DNA of 64,000 nucleotides from Actinomyces urinae (GCF_900119695.1 NZ_LT632547.1:1456893-1520892), one strand, 5' to 3'. Positions 54,717 through 64,000 are shown, numbered from the stretch's first letter. Numbers and translations are program-made. Notes: generated by a model not told the origin, from the sequence alone.

Positions 54717-55955
54717 ATGCAGGTTGGTTTGCGCGGGTCCCTTGCGAAAAATGCGGGCCGTTTCGCGTCCTGGGCGTCGCAAAAAAGTGGCCGCGGGTCG
54801 GGCGGAGTGATTGGTGGCCGGGTTGCGTTAGCTCTTGATCCCAAGGTTTTAGACAAGGTTAGCCGCGGCAAGAAGATCGTTATTGTGACGGGTACCAACG
54901 GCAAATCGACTACCACCTCGATGGTGCGCGAAGCCTTGAAAACTAAGGGGCGCGTGGCATCCAACGTGCTTGGCGACAACATGACGGGTGGCGTTGCCGC
55001 CGCGTTGATTGAAGAGGACGAGGCCCAGTTTGCTGCACTGGAAGTTGATGAGCTCTACGTGCCGGCAGTTGCCCGGGCGGTGAAGCCGGCGGGTTTTGTG
55101 CTGCTGAACCTGTCGCGAGATCAGTTGGACCGAGTGGGTGAGGCCGGAGCGGTAGAGGCGCGAATCCGTCAGGCGGTTGATGAGAATCCACAGGCGTTTG
55201 TGGTGGCTAACTGCGATGATCCACTGATTGTGTCGGCCGCGTGGGATGCGAAGAGCCCGATCTGGGTGTCTGCGGGAGTGACCAGGACGGCCGACTCGGT
55301 GACGTTCCCCCGCACTAACACTCCGGTGATTCGCTCGGGCGATTCTTGGCACGTGCCCGGATCCTCATTCGCGCGGCCCGAACCCGCGTGGACAGTGAAA
55401 GATGGTGCGGTTGTGTTTGCGGGCGCTGCGCATCCCCTCGCTCTTGCCCTGCCCGGACGGGCAAACCAGGGCAACGCCGCACAGGCGGTTGCGGCTGCCC
55501 ACGCCCTCGGGGTCAATATCGATCAGGCCATATCGCAGATCAACAAGGTCACGCAGGTGTCTGGACGCTATGCTCGCCGTAACTTGGATGGCCGACTAAC
55601 TCGCATTGTCCTGGCAAAAAATCCGGCTGGATGGCAAGAATCGCTTTCCATGGTTGAGGAGGATGCTTGCATTATCCTCGCGGTGAATGGCCGGGTTGGG
55701 GACGGTGAGGATCTTTCTTGGCTGTGGGACGTGGATTTCGCGCCGCTACAAGGACGCAAGATCATCGTGTGCGGAGAGCGTCGCGCGGATCTTGCCGTGC
55801 GGCTGGAGTACGCCGACTTCGAGTTTGAGCTCGTCGAAACCTCGCAGGATGGCCTCGAACGCGCGCCCGAAGGCAATGTGGACGTGGTGGCTAACTATAC
55901 GGCGGCGCACGGGCTTAACAATTGGATTTCCCGCGAATATGAGGAGGCCAAATGA
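54717..55955 (+). CDS. murT: Lipid II isoglutaminyl synthase subunit MurT, zinc ribbon lost
   Basis: Mur-ligase-like subunit that, with GatD, amidates the D-glutamate of lipid II to D-isoglutamine in the cytoplasm. It has 412 aa. The ATP site is VTGTNGKSTTTSMVREAL and the DUF1727 C-terminal domain follows (about 300-412). MurT proteins usually carry a CPxCG ... CPxCG zinc ribbon before FARPEP. Here residues about 197-220 read FPRTNTPVI and HVPGSSFARPEP, with all four cysteines replaced. ATG 54717 has GAGAGG upstream; GTG 54708 is an alternative. It overlaps gatD by 4 bases. Confidence 0.9.
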   Translation: MQVGLRGSLAKNAGRFASWASQKSGRGSGGVIGGRVALALDPKVLDKVSRGKKIVIVTGTNGKSTTTSMVREALKTKGRVASNVLGDNMTGGVAAALIEEDEAQFAALEVDELYVPAVARAVKPAGFVLLNLSRDQLDRVGEAGAVEARIRQAVDENPQAFVVANCDDPLIVSAAWDAKSPIWVSAGVTRTADSVTFPRTNTPVIRSGDSWHVPGSSFARPEPAWTVKDGAVVFAGAAHPLALALPGRANQGNAAQAVAAAHALGVNIDQAISQINKVTQVSGRYARRNLDGRLTRIVLAKNPAGWQESLSMVEEDACIILAVNGRVGDGEDLSWLWDVDFAPLQGRKIIVCGERRADLAVRLEYADFEFELVETSQDGLERAPEGNVDVVANYTAAHGLNNWISREYEEAK

Positions 55956-56689
55956 GCGCCCTACAAATCGGTTTGATCATGCCCGAAACGATGGGCGCCT
56001 ACGGTGATAGCGGCAACGCGCTCGTGCTTGAAAAGCGTCTGCAAAAGCGCGGTTTTGACGCTGAAATCGTGACCGTGCACGTGGGGGATGAGGTGCCGGA
56101 TAGCCTCGATTTTTATCTTCTTGGAGGAAGTGAGGACGCGGCGCAGCAGGTTGCGGTGCAGCGGCTGGAAGAGTCGGGAGCGCTACGCCGAGCCGCGGAT
56201 CGCGGAGCCATAGTTTTTGCGGTTTGCGCAGGTTTGCAGGTGCTAGGCACTTCGTATGAGGACGAGGATGGGCGCCAGGTGGATGGGTTGGGGCTACTCG
56301 ATGCACAAACCCGGCGCGGGGCAGATCGTAGTGTGGGTGAACTTGTAACCACGGCTGTGTTGCAAGGCGTTGGCGAGCCCTTGACCGGGTTTGAAAACCA
56401 CCTTGGAGTTACCGGGCTGGGGGCTGACGCGCAGCCGCTTGGAGCCGTCTTGCACGGACACGGAAATGCGTTAGATCTAAGCGGTGAGGGGCAACGCGTA
56501 GACGGAGCGGTGCAGGGAAGCGTGTTTGCAACCTACATGCACGGGCCCGTGCTGGCGCGAAACCCGCAGCTGGCGGATTACCTTATCCGTCTTGCAACCG
56601 GTCAAAAAGATCTGAACCCGATCGACACTGCCGCAACTGCGCTGTTGCGTAAACAGCGGTTGGAAACCTCCGGAATTACCCTCAAATGA
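55952..56689 (+). CDS. gatD: Lipid II isoglutaminyl synthase glutaminase subunit GatD
   Basis: Glutaminase partner of MurT, 245 aa, that releases ammonia for lipid II amidation. The nucleophile is Cys92 in FAVCAGLQVLG and the catalytic His lies in FATYMHGPVLARNPQLADYL. It opens GLIMPETMGAYGDSGNALVLEKRL, typical of GatD. ATG 55952 overlaps the murT stop and has GAGGAGG upstream. In contrast to PurQ, this glutaminase is intact. Confidence 0.94.
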   Translation: MSALQIGLIMPETMGAYGDSGNALVLEKRLQKRGFDAEIVTVHVGDEVPDSLDFYLLGGSEDAAQQVAVQRLEESGALRRAADRGAIVFAVCAGLQVLGTSYEDEDGRQVDGLGLLDAQTRRGADRSVGELVTTAVLQGVGEPLTGFENHLGVTGLGADAQPLGAVLHGHGNALDLSGEGQRVDGAVQGSVFATYMHGPVLARNPQLADYLIRLATGQKDLNPIDTAATALLRKQRLETSGITLK

Positions 56690-56783
56690 CCCTGAAATAG
56701 CCCTGGTTTTGCGCGTTATGCATTAAGTAAAATCGAGGGTCCAAGTAGTATGAAAGTGTAAGCCGCGAGCGTAAGGATTTACC

Positions 56784-57767
56784 ATGAGCGACAATAAAGA
56801 CTTTGACCGCAACGAGCCGCAAGACGGTGGGCAGGTGCCCGAGCAGCCGCAGTTTGGCCGCAGGATTGAGGACGAGCCTGGCTACGGTCAGCCAGGTTAT
56901 GGACAATCCAGCCAAGGTGATAGCCACGGCTACAGTGGTTTGAACGGGGAGCAGCCCGATCACAATCAAGCCGGCCAGCCCGGTTACGGTCAGCCCGACT
57001 ACAGCCAGTCCACTTATGGCAGCTATGGGTACGGAGAAACGAGTGGCCGCACTCAGCAGGACGCTGACGGTTATGGTCAGACCGGTTACAATCAGCCGGG
57101 TTATGGTCCGGCTTATGGGCAGCCTTCTAACGGTCAGCCGGAATATGGCCAATCTGGATACGGGCAGCCCGGCTACGGCCCGGCTTATGGTCAAAGTGGT
57201 TATCAGGGTGGCGGTAGAGCGCCGATGCAGCTTCCGGGTAGGGGCGGCTCGATTGCGATGATCGTGATTGGCGTGGTCATGATGTTTGTGATTGCTCCGG
57301 TAGCGTTCTTTATGGGCGTCACGGTAGGTACGCTTCAGTCCTTGGATACGTCTTCTTTTGAGCCGGTTCGAAACGGTGGAAGCATCGAGGTTGGAAGTAC
57401 GGGCGTGGTCACGGTTGTTTATTCCAGTAGTCTCGATGGTCAGGTTGGTGCGGTAACCCCATCTTGTACTCTGGTTGGGCAAAATGACACCTATCCGCTG
57501 GTGTCGGTGGGCGATGGGGACGGTGCGATGGCAACTGATCTACCTGCCGGAACTTACACGCTGAAGTGCGAGAACGCGGACGGTCAGGACATCCTCGTTT
57601 TCGGTGGCGAGCTCGTTGACGACGTGCTCTCTTCGATCGGGCCAAGCTTGATTATTGCGACGATCGTCGGAATTGCTGGTTTGGCGCTGATGATTTGGGG
57701 CATTGTGAAACTTGCGCGAGTGAACCGCGAGCGCAGGGCTATTGAGCTGCGAATGCAAGGCTGGTAA
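56784..57767 (+). CDS. Tyr/Gly/Gln-rich membrane protein, function unknown
   Basis: A 327-aa protein. Residues about 25-145 are low-complexity, built from YGQPGYGQ- and [11 protein letters not shown]-like repeats; the 9-residue unit PGYGPAYGQ occurs twice. A first membrane helix lies at about 155-180 ([21 protein letters not shown]). An outward domain with a cysteine pair (about 185-275) follows, then a second helix at about 290-312 and a short basic tail. The N-terminus is likely cytosolic and disordered. AAGGATTT precedes the ATG. It lies 94 bases after gatD and ends at a strong terminator. Confidence 0.75.
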   Translation: MSDNKDFDRNEPQDGGQVPEQPQFGRRIEDEPGYGQPGYGQSSQGDSHGYSGLNGEQPDHNQAGQPGYGQPDYSQSTYGSYGYGETSGRTQQDADGYGQTGYNQPGYGPAYGQPSNGQPEYGQSGYGQPGYGPAYGQSGYQGGGRAPMQLPGRGGSIAMIVIGVVMMFVIAPVAFFMGVTVGTLQSLDTSSFEPVRNGGSIEVGSTGVVTVVYSSSLDGQVGAVTPSCTLVGQNDTYPLVSVGDGDGAMATDLPAGTYTLKCENADGQDILVFGGELVDDVLSSIGPSLIIATIVGIAGLALMIWGIVKLARVNRERRAIELRMQGW

Positions 57768-57782
57768 GCCGCTTAGCGAAGT

Positions 57783-57820
57783 AAAAATGATCGGAGCGAT
57801 AAAACGCTCCGATCATTTTT
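57783..57820. terminator. Bidirectional terminator between convergent genes
   Basis: Perfect 16-pair stem (AAAAATGATCGGAGCG with CGCTCCGATCATTTTT), loop ATAAAA; suits both directions. Confidence 0.92.
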
Positions 57821-57908
57821 ATGCTCTAGCCGTGCTTGGCCTGGACCCTCACGAGGGGGACATGCATGTTTGGCGATGTGACGGCTGCCGGGCAGGGAGG
57901 TGTGACTA

Positions 57909-59975
57909 CTACTCGTCGCCTAGATGTTGCCAGAGAAACTCCCAGGCCAGTGCACTCATTTTTGCCCGCTGCTGGTTGTCGGCCGCACCGGCGTGGCCTC
58001 CTTCAACATTTTCGTAAAAGAGGACGTTGGCGCCCGCCTCATCCATTTTCGCAACCATGGTGCGCGCGTGGGCGGGATGCACGCGATCGTCGCGCGTGGA
58101 GGTGGTGAATAGGACCGGCGGGTATTTTCTGCCCGGCTGGAATAGATGGTAGGGGCTGAATGTTTGAATGAATTCCCATTGCTTCGGGTCGGATGGGTCG
58201 CCGTATTCTGCCATCCACGAGGCGCCGGCCAAAAGCGTGTGGAAGCGGCTCATGTCTAGTAGCGGAACCTCGCAGACGATGGCGCCGAAGTGCTCGGGAT
58301 ACTTGGTGAGCATCATGCCCATTAGGAGGCCGCCATTGGAGCCGCCTCGCGCGCCGAGCTGTTCTTTTGTGGTTACGCCACGAGCTACGAGGTCGTCAGC
58401 AACCGCTACGAAATCCTCGTAGGCGCGGTGACGGTTGGCTTGCAGTGCGGCTTGGTGCCACTTGGGGCCGTACTCGCCGCCTCCTCGAATGTTGGCAACC
58501 ACGTAGGTGCCGCCGCGCTCAACCCAAGCCGGGCCAGCCGTGGCGAGGTAGGAGGGGGTCAGCGACACTTCGAATCCGCCGTACCCGTACAGCAGGGTTG
58601 GTGCGGGTTCGGTTCCCCGCGTGCTGATTTGGAAGTAGGGAACTTTGGTGCCATCTACCGAGGTCGCAAAGTGCTGACTTACTTCCACGTTTTGCGCGTT
58701 GAACGCCCCGGGGGCTTTGCGAACCATGGTGGCGCTCAGGGTTTCTCCGGATTTGGATAGTTCGAGCAGTGAGAGCATCATGGGCGTGGTGAAGCCAGTG
58801 GTGTGCAGCCACAGCTGGTCGCTGGTTCGGCTATCAACGGCGTTTACTTGGATGGTTGCGTGTGTGGGAACCTGTCCGTTGCCGCCGGTTGCTAGTTTCA
58901 GGTCGCGCCTGTCCCACCCCGTATGTTCGGTAGTGGGAGGGGTGAGGATACCCAGGCGATTGGAGACGTGGTGGAGCACGTTCACCACAACGTGATGCCT
59001 GGTAGTTGTGACGTCTTCTAGGGCAGAGGTGTCCGTGGGTGTAAACAGGCTGTGTGCTTCGAAGTCCTCGTCGAAGGCGTTGTCGAACTCGGTTGCAACC
59101 AGGGATCCTGCTTTGAAGGTTTTGTCGCCTACGGTCCAGTCTTTCTTTGGACGCATTAGCATCCAGTCGCGCCAGGGCCCGGCCTCTACGTGTGTTGGGA
59201 CCTCGACCTTCTTGAGGGCGTATTGTCCCGTCGGGTCGGCAATGTACGTTTCTGATTCGTAGAACGTGATGAGTCGGCTGATGATTGTGCGTTGCCAGCC
59301 GGGCATTGAGTCGAAGTGGGGGAATACGCCAACGTCGCTTTTCTCGCCCTCAAAAATGATCTTTGCGTCCTCGAGGTCTTGTCCGCGCTGCCATAGTCGA
59401 ACTTGACGCGGATAGCCCGAATCGGTCATGGTGCCTGGGCCGAAGTCGCGGCTTACTAGGATTTGGTTCGCTGTTATCCAGCTGCATTCCCCTTTTGACT
59501 CGGGCAGGTTGAAGCCGTCTTCAACGAACGTGCACGTGTCAACGTCGAATTCGCGAATCACGTCCGCATCGCAGCCGCCATCGGAGAGCGCGATGAGCGC
59601 CCGCGAATATTCGGGGAAGAGGAGGGAGGCGCCGTGGAACACCCACGCTTTATCTTCGTGCTTGGCCAGCTCGTCGATGTCGAGCAGGATCGCCCAGTCG
59701 TCTGCTCCTTGCAGGTATGCCGAGGCCGGTTGGCGCCGCCAGAGGCCGCGCGGGTTCTTCTCGTCAACCCAGAAGTTGTACGCAAAGTCGCCTCTTATAC
59801 TGGCGTAGGGGATGCGGTCTGGATCGTCTAAAACGGCCTTAATCTGTTCTTCGATGTTTAAAAAACGCTTCGTCCCCAGCTCGCTAAGTGTGCGGTTGTT
59901 GTGGCGGTTTACCCAGGCAAGGGCCTCTTCGCCCTGAACCTCGTCAAGTAGTTCGATGTTGATCTTTTCATTCAT
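57909..59975 (-). CDS. S9 family prolyl oligopeptidase-type serine peptidase
   Basis: A 688-aa serine peptidase. The N-terminal beta-propeller (about 60-420) restricts access to peptides. The catalytic domain has Ser in RGGSNGGLLMGMML, Asp in TRDDRVHPAHARTM and His in GGHAGAADN. YGYGGFEVSLTPSY is the family oxyanion region. No signal peptide, so it is probably cytoplasmic. The start at 59975 is likely leaderless (GATACT ends 6 bases before ATG). Confidence 0.92.
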   Translation of the reverse strand: MNEKINIELLDEVQGEEALAWVNRHNNRTLSELGTKRFLNIEEQIKAVLDDPDRIPYASIRGDFAYNFWVDEKNPRGLWRRQPASAYLQGADDWAILLDIDELAKHEDKAWVFHGASLLFPEYSRALIALSDGGCDADVIREFDVDTCTFVEDGFNLPESKGECSWITANQILVSRDFGPGTMTDSGYPRQVRLWQRGQDLEDAKIIFEGEKSDVGVFPHFDSMPGWQRTIISRLITFYESETYIADPTGQYALKKVEVPTHVEAGPWRDWMLMRPKKDWTVGDKTFKAGSLVATEFDNAFDEDFEAHSLFTPTDTSALEDVTTTRHHVVVNVLHHVSNRLGILTPPTTEHTGWDRRDLKLATGGNGQVPTHATIQVNAVDSRTSDQLWLHTTGFTTPMMLSLLELSKSGETLSATMVRKAPGAFNAQNVEVSQHFATSVDGTKVPYFQISTRGTEPAPTLLYGYGGFEVSLTPSYLATAGPAWVERGGTYVVANIRGGGEYGPKWHQAALQANRHRAYEDFVAVADDLVARGVTTKEQLGARGGSNGGLLMGMMLTKYPEHFGAIVCEVPLLDMSRFHTLLAGASWMAEYGDPSDPKQWEFIQTFSPYHLFQPGRKYPPVLFTTSTRDDRVHPAHARTMVAKMDEAGANVLFYENVEGGHAGAADNQQRAKMSALAWEFLWQHLGDE

Positions 59976-59981
59976 GTTTTA

Positions 59982-59987
59982 AGTATC
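59982..59987 (-). promoter_or_regulatory. -10 element GATACT, leaderless start of the S9 peptidase
   Basis: On minus GATACT, then TAAAAC, then ATG 59975. Confidence 0.4.
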
Positions 59988-60065
59988 GGGCACTGGGCGG
60001 CTTGCGACTACTTCGAAACACGAAAGTCCTCTGCTGACTGTGAGCTGGTTCTCAAAAAACCTGAA

Positions 60066-60086
60066 GTTGAGTGGAATAGACTCAAG
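60066..60086. promoter_or_regulatory. HAIR operator upstream of clpB
   Basis: GTTGAGT-N7-ACTCAAG, one mismatch to the HspR consensus, 59 bases before the clpB GTG. It places clpB in the HspR regulon. Confidence 0.88.
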
Positions 60087-60145
60087 TTTAGAAGCGTTGT
60101 ACTTCATAGATGACATTTGCCCAGTGGGCGAAAGGATGATTTGAA

Positions 60146-62740
60146 GTGGAGAATAAATTTACAACCAAGGCCCAGGAGGCGATCAGCGCAGCCGTACAAA
60201 CCGCTGGCGCTGCAGGCAATCCTTCAGTTGAGCCCATGCACCTCCTAAACGCGTTGCTCGATCAACCTGAAGGCATAGCAATTTCAGTTTTGGAGGCCAC
60301 CGGAGTTTCTCGTAAGGGCGTGGGACAGAAGGTCCGCGCCGCGCTAACCCAAATGCCGTCAACCCAGGGCGCCTCGGTTTCGCAACCGGCCGCCTCGCGT
60401 GCGTTCGGCAATATTTTGGTGGAGGCGGAGTCGGATGCGCGCGCCATGGGGGACGAGTACACCTCCACGGAGCACCTGCTCATTGCGCTCGCAAAATCTG
60501 ACACGGATGCGGGCCGCATTTTGAATGAAGAGGGCGCTAGTGCAAGCGCCTTGCAGTCAACACTATCTGCGCTTAGGAAGGAGCCGATCACGACTGCTGA
60601 CCCGGAGGACTCATTTGAAGCTCTGAAGAAGTATGGGCGCGATTTAACGGAGGTTGCGCGCGAAGGCAAACTTGATCCTGTGATTGGGCGCGATGAGGAG
60701 ATTCGCCGCGTCGTTCAAGTGCTTTCTCGCCGTACCAAAAACAACCCGGTTCTAATCGGTGAGCCGGGCGTTGGTAAGACCGCGGTTGTGGAGGGTCTGG
60801 CGCAGCGGATTGTGGCCGGTGACGTGCCCGAATCGCTTCGCAACAAGAGGCTGATCGCCCTTGATCTGTCCGCTATGGTTGCGGGCGCCAAGTATCGCGG
60901 CGAGTTCGAAGAACGCTTGAAGGCTGTTTTGAACGAGATCAAGTCTGCAAACGGTGAGATCATCACGTTCATCGACGAGCTTCACACTATGGTTGGTGCG
61001 GGCGGTGGCTCCGAAGGCGCGATGGATGCGGGCAATATGCTCAAGCCAATGCTTGCGCGTGGAGAGCTTCGCATGGTTGGCGCAACCACCCTCGACGAAT
61101 ACCGGGAGAAGATCGAGAAGGATCCGGCGCTTGAGCGGCGTTTCCAGCAGGTGTTTGTGGGCGAGCCTTCCGTGGATGACACGGTTGCGATTTTGCGCGG
61201 TATTGCGCCTAAGTACGAGGCCCACCACAAGGTGACCATCTCTGATGGCGCGCTCTTGGCAGCCGCGGAGCTGTCCAACCGCTACATCACGGGCCGGCAG
61301 TTGCCGGATAAGGCAATCGACCTTGTGGACGAGGCGGCGTCTCGTCTGCGCATGGAGCTTGACTCATCTCCCACGGAGATCGACCAGCTTCGCCGTCAGG
61401 TGGACCGGCTTCGCATGGAGGAATCCTACCTAACCGAATCTGATCCCGAGGGTGAGGACGAGCAGACCGTTACGCAGCTTGAGAAGGTTCGTGAGGAGCT
61501 TGCCGATCTTGGGGAGGAGCTGGCTGCGCTAACCGCCAGGTGGGAGGCCGAGAAGGCTGGCCGTAACAAGGTTGGTGATCTGCGCGTGAAGCTTGATGAG
61601 CTTAGTACCGAGCTGGAACTCGCAATGCGCGAGGGCCGTTGGGAAGAAGCAGGACGCCTACAAAACGGTGATATTCCCCAGGTTGAGGCCCAGATCGCGA
61701 AAGCGGAGGAAACTGAGGATCGCGCTGATGAGGGCGAGCCGATGATTCCGGAGCGGGTTGGTCCTGCTGAGATTGCGGCCGTGGTTGAGGCGTGGACGGG
61801 AATCCCCACGGGCAGGTTGCTGCAGGGCGAAATGGAGAAGCTGCTTTCCATGGAGTCCTACATCGGTAAGCGCCTGATTGGACAGGTGGACGCGGTTCGC
61901 GCCGTGTCTGACGCGGTGCGCCGCTCTCGCGCTGGCGTGTCCGACCCGAATCGCCCAACCGGTTCGTTCATGTTCCTGGGCCCAACGGGCGTAGGTAAGA
62001 CGGAGCTTGCGAGGGCGCTCGCGGACTTCCTCTTCGATGATGAGCACGCGATGGTTCGCATTGACATGTCGGAGTATTCGGAGAAGCATTCGGTGTCGCG
62101 CCTGGTTGGCGCGCCTCCGGGATATGTGGGTTACGACGAGGGTGGCCAGTTGACTGAAGCCGTGCGTCGCCGCCCATACTCGGTGGTGTTGTTGGACGAG
62201 GTGGAGAAGGCTCATCCGGAGATTTTCAACATCTTGTTGCAGGTGCTTGACGATGGCAGGTTGACGGATGGTCAGGGTCGTACGGTTGATTTTCGCAACA
62301 CGATCTTGGTGCTTACTTCGAACCTTGGTTCGCAGTTCCTGGTGGATTCTTCGATGGGTGAGGACGAGCAGCGTGAGGCCGTGTTGAACACGGTTCGTGC
62401 GGCGTTCAAACCGGAGTTCCTGAACCGTCTGGATGAGATCTTGGTGTTCAAGGCGCTTACTAAGGAAGAGCTGTCGAAGATCGTTGATATTCAGGTTGAT
62501 CAGATGGCGCAGCGTTTGCAGAGTCGTCGGATTGCTTTGCACGTTGATGATGGCGCGCGGACGTGGCTGGCTGAGCACGGGTATGATCCCGCGTTTGGTG
62601 CACGCCCGCTGCGTAGGTTGATTCAGCGCGAGATTGGAGACCGCTTGGCCCGCATGATTATTGGAGGCGAGGTCCAGGACGGCGGCTCGGTAACCGTAAA
62701 GGTAAGCGGTGATGAGCTGAAGTTGGAGGCCAGCGCCTAA
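60146..62740 (+). CDS. clpB: ATP-dependent disaggregase ClpB
   Basis: Hexameric AAA+ disaggregase that works with DnaK, 864 aa. An N-terminal Clp_N domain (1-145) is followed by AAA-1 (Walker [14 protein letters not shown]). The coiled-coil middle domain spans about 410-525 ([20 protein letters not shown]-type heptads), and AAA-2 has Walker [16 protein letters not shown]. The late blocks [16 protein letters not shown] and [18 protein letters not shown] are typical. GTG 60146 has GAAAGGA upstream. Controlled by a HAIR site. Confidence 0.97.
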   Translation: MENKFTTKAQEAISAAVQTAGAAGNPSVEPMHLLNALLDQPEGIAISVLEATGVSRKGVGQKVRAALTQMPSTQGASVSQPAASRAFGNILVEAESDARAMGDEYTSTEHLLIALAKSDTDAGRILNEEGASASALQSTLSALRKEPITTADPEDSFEALKKYGRDLTEVAREGKLDPVIGRDEEIRRVVQVLSRRTKNNPVLIGEPGVGKTAVVEGLAQRIVAGDVPESLRNKRLIALDLSAMVAGAKYRGEFEERLKAVLNEIKSANGEIITFIDELHTMVGAGGGSEGAMDAGNMLKPMLARGELRMVGATTLDEYREKIEKDPALERRFQQVFVGEPSVDDTVAILRGIAPKYEAHHKVTISDGALLAAAELSNRYITGRQLPDKAIDLVDEAASRLRMELDSSPTEIDQLRRQVDRLRMEESYLTESDPEGEDEQTVTQLEKVREELADLGEELAALTARWEAEKAGRNKVGDLRVKLDELSTELELAMREGRWEEAGRLQNGDIPQVEAQIAKAEETEDRADEGEPMIPERVGPAEIAAVVEAWTGIPTGRLLQGEMEKLLSMESYIGKRLIGQVDAVRAVSDAVRRSRAGVSDPNRPTGSFMFLGPTGVGKTELARALADFLFDDEHAMVRIDMSEYSEKHSVSRLVGAPPGYVGYDEGGQLTEAVRRRPYSVVLLDEVEKAHPEIFNILLQVLDDGRLTDGQGRTVDFRNTILVLTSNLGSQFLVDSSMGEDEQREAVLNTVRAAFKPEFLNRLDEILVFKALTKEELSKIVDIQVDQMAQRLQSRRIALHVDDGARTWLAEHGYDPAFGARPLRRLIQREIGDRLARMIIGGEVQDGGSVTVKVSGDELKLEASA

Positions 62741-62754
62741 TCTGAGCCCAAGTT

Positions 62755-62785
62755 AGAGGGGTTAGCTCAATGAGCTAACCCCTCT
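62755..62785. terminator. Hairpin terminator after clpB
   Basis: Perfect 14-pair stem AGAGGGGTTAGCTC / GAGCTAACCCCTCT with a 3-base loop, no T run; between convergent genes. Confidence 0.75.
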
Positions 62786-62841
62786 ATGCGTACATCTACG
62801 CTTAGTTCTTTTCCAAATTAAGCACCAAAGTACAGCCTGGG

Positions 62842-63657
62842 TCAGACCATTTCGAGGAAGTGGTCGCCCAGGGCTTGCCAGTTCTTGCGGTGCCACGCGC
62901 CAAAGGGCTGCGTTCCGAGGAATGCCATGGAGCGCCCAGATTCTGGGTCTACCCAAAGGAACGAGCCGGACTGGCCGAAGTGGCCAAACGTGGAAGCCGA
63001 GGCCGCGCGTGGGAACCAGGTGCGCACTTTCGCTCCCTTGATTTCAAAACCTAAACCCCACGTGTTGTCCGAATATCCTCCGTAACCCGGCGTGACGCCT
63101 TTCAAGCCAGGGTAAGCAACAGAGGTTGCCTCCCGCGCCAACTCAGGCGATATGAGGGTGGGGTTTTGAAACTCGCGGGCAAGGGCCACGAGGTCGCGGA
63201 TGGATCCGGCCCCCGCGTATGCCGCAGATCCGTCGATGTGTGTTTCAACCAGGCCGAGCGGCTCTAGGACAGTTGCTTCAACCCAGTCCTCGAACGTGAA
63301 TCCCGTGGTTGCCTCTACCGCCCAAGATGCTTCTTCGATGCCACGGTTCGAATAAATCCGTTTTTCTTGGGCACCGACCTCCAGCACGGGCTCATTGAAG
63401 GCAAGACCGGAGGCGTGGGCGAGCAGGTGTCGTAGCGTCACCACCCGCTGACCGTTGGCAATAGTCACCTCATCATCAAGGCTGATCATGGCCCGTTGCA
63501 CGGCCACAAGAATCCCCATTGCGGAGAGCAGTTTGGTGACCGACATGAGGGGGTAAACCAGCATGGAATCGCCGTATTCGAGGACGTGGCCAGGCTCTAT
63601 AAACGCCATCGAATACTCGAATGGCGGCCTCAGGTTGTCGGGCAGGCCGTCAGGCAT
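62842..63657 (-). CDS. Beta-lactamase family serine hydrolase
   Basis: A 271-aa member of the class C beta-lactamase/esterase family (PF00144). The SxxK motif is SVTK (about residue 39-42) and YxN is YSN. The conserved LRHLLAHASGL follows the first motif. The C-terminal block FGHFGQSGSFLWVDPESG is the usual HxG region. No signal peptide is seen, so it is probably cytoplasmic and an esterase or peptidase rather than a resistance enzyme. TAGGAGG precedes ATG 63657. It starts 9 bases after the exonuclease gene. Confidence 0.88.
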   Translation of the reverse strand: MPDGLPDNLRPPFEYSMAFIEPGHVLEYGDSMLVYPLMSVTKLLSAMGILVAVQRAMISLDDEVTIANGQRVVTLRHLLAHASGLAFNEPVLEVGAQEKRIYSNRGIEEASWAVEATTGFTFEDWVEATVLEPLGLVETHIDGSAAYAGAGSIRDLVALAREFQNPTLISPELAREATSVAYPGLKGVTPGYGGYSDNTWGLGFEIKGAKVRTWFPRAASASTFGHFGQSGSFLWVDPESGRSMAFLGTQPFGAWHRKNWQALGDHFLEMV

Positions 63658-63666
63658 TTCGGCCTC

Positions 63667-64000
63667 CTAAAACTCGATGATGACGGGCACGTGGTCAGAA
63701 GCGCCTTTGCCTTTACGCTCGTCGCGGTCAATCTGCGCGCCGGTCACAGCGGAGGCTAGGGCGGGGGAGGCGTAAATGAAATCGATCCGCATTCCCTCAT
63801 TCTTGGGGAAGCGAAGTTTTTGGTAGTCCCAGTACGTGTAGTTGGTGACTCGCTCGCGCGTAACTTCTTCCATTCCGAGCTGCGCGAAGTAGTTGAATGC
63901 GTCGCGTTCGGGCTCTGACACGTGGGTTGCGCCCTCAAAAACGGAAATGTCCCACACGTCCTCATCGAATGGGGCAACGTTGAAATCGCCCACAACCGCT
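63667..64000 (-). CDS. Exodeoxyribonuclease III-like protein, N-terminal part outside window
   Basis: Only the last 110 residues are in the window. GDFNVAP (metal/DNA-binding Asp-Asn), RIDFIYASPAL and ASDHVPVI (catalytic Asp-His) are the closing motifs of the ExoIII/APE family of DNA-repair nucleases. The frame is open at base 64000. It probably forms an operon with the serine hydrolase gene. Confidence 0.88.
   Translation of the reverse strand, partial: AVVGDFNVAPFDEDVWDISVFEGATHVSEPERDAFNYFAQLGMEEVTRERVTNYTYWDYQKLRFPKNEGMRIDFIYASPALASAVTGAQIDRDERKGKGASDHVPVIIEF

Noticed and set aside
56682-57482. 266-codon open frame on minus opposite the YGQ-rich gene
   Set aside because: Its Thr/Ile/Val repeats are the reverse complement of the YGQ coding repeats; the plus-strand protein has membrane helices, a ribosome site and a terminator.
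61658-62578. 306-codon open frame on minus inside clpB
   Set aside because: Shadow of the AAA-2 domain coding sequence; no conserved features.
62842-63657. Antibiotic-resistance beta-lactamase
   Set aside because: No signal peptide and a cytoplasmic context; family PF00144 contains many esterases and peptidases.

Overview
This is a contiguous chromosomal window from an actinobacterium. The evidence is a dnaK-grpE-dnaJ-hspR operon with HAIR operators and a HAIR-linked clpB, a GTP-dependent PEP carboxykinase, a MurT/GatD pair, a DUF4235 protein, a sterol-carrier-like protein, moderately GC-rich DNA, many GTG starts, and a set of genes with no Shine-Dalgarno sequence whose -10 hexamer sits 6-7 nt before the start codon (leaderless mRNAs). 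A member of the Actinomycetaceae (Trueperella/Arcanobacterium-like) is my best guess, but the sequence alone does not prove it. I saw no rRNA, tRNA, CRISPR array, transposase or prophage gene. It reads as a core housekeeping region.

Layout. 1-2834 (minus): ECF-type vitamin/nucleoside importer genes (fused double ATPase, S component) behind a SAM hydroxide adenosyltransferase-like gene. 3112-8398: proline uptake and degradation (putP, putA). 8473-15309: maltodextrin locus (GH13 alpha-glucosidase and LacI regulator on minus; malE-malF-malG on plus, with a terminator-like hairpin between malE and malF). 15557-26195: purine synthesis (purA, purD, an unknown gene, purC, purS, purQ, purL) interrupted by pckG. 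26432-30100: HerA-like ATPase, NADP glutamate dehydrogenase, small sterol-carrier-like protein. 30200-32302: PTS general proteins EI and HPr, divergent. 32776-36725: TPP riboswitch and a ThiBPQ-type thiamine importer. 36755-45153: DUF4921 protein, ACT protein, heterodimeric ABC exporter, a protein with homing-endonuclease-associated repeats, an S4 protein, a TrkA-C exchanger. 45220-49620: M18 aminopeptidase, GNAT, thrC, LysE exporter, small zincin. 49743-53901: HspR heat-shock operon. 53976-57767: lipoprotein, murT-gatD, and a YGQ-rich membrane protein. 57909-64000: S9 peptidase, clpB, serine hydrolase, and the 3' end of an exonuclease III-like gene.

How they fit together. Carbon entry (maltodextrin, PTS) meets gluconeogenesis (PEPCK) and amino-acid nitrogen metabolism (PutA produces glutamate; GdhA; ThrC). 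Glutamine-consuming steps are purine synthesis and lipid II amidation. Two proteins of these steps are unusual. PurQ has lost the cysteine nucleophile and the histidine of its glutaminase triad. MurT has lost all four cysteines of its usual zinc ribbon. Other points worth attention are a phased cluster of DnaA boxes between purQ and purL, a degenerate SRP-type GTPase-like protein translated together with PurC, a hexanucleotide repeat in the leader of the ABC exporter, and a consistent leaderless promoter class.
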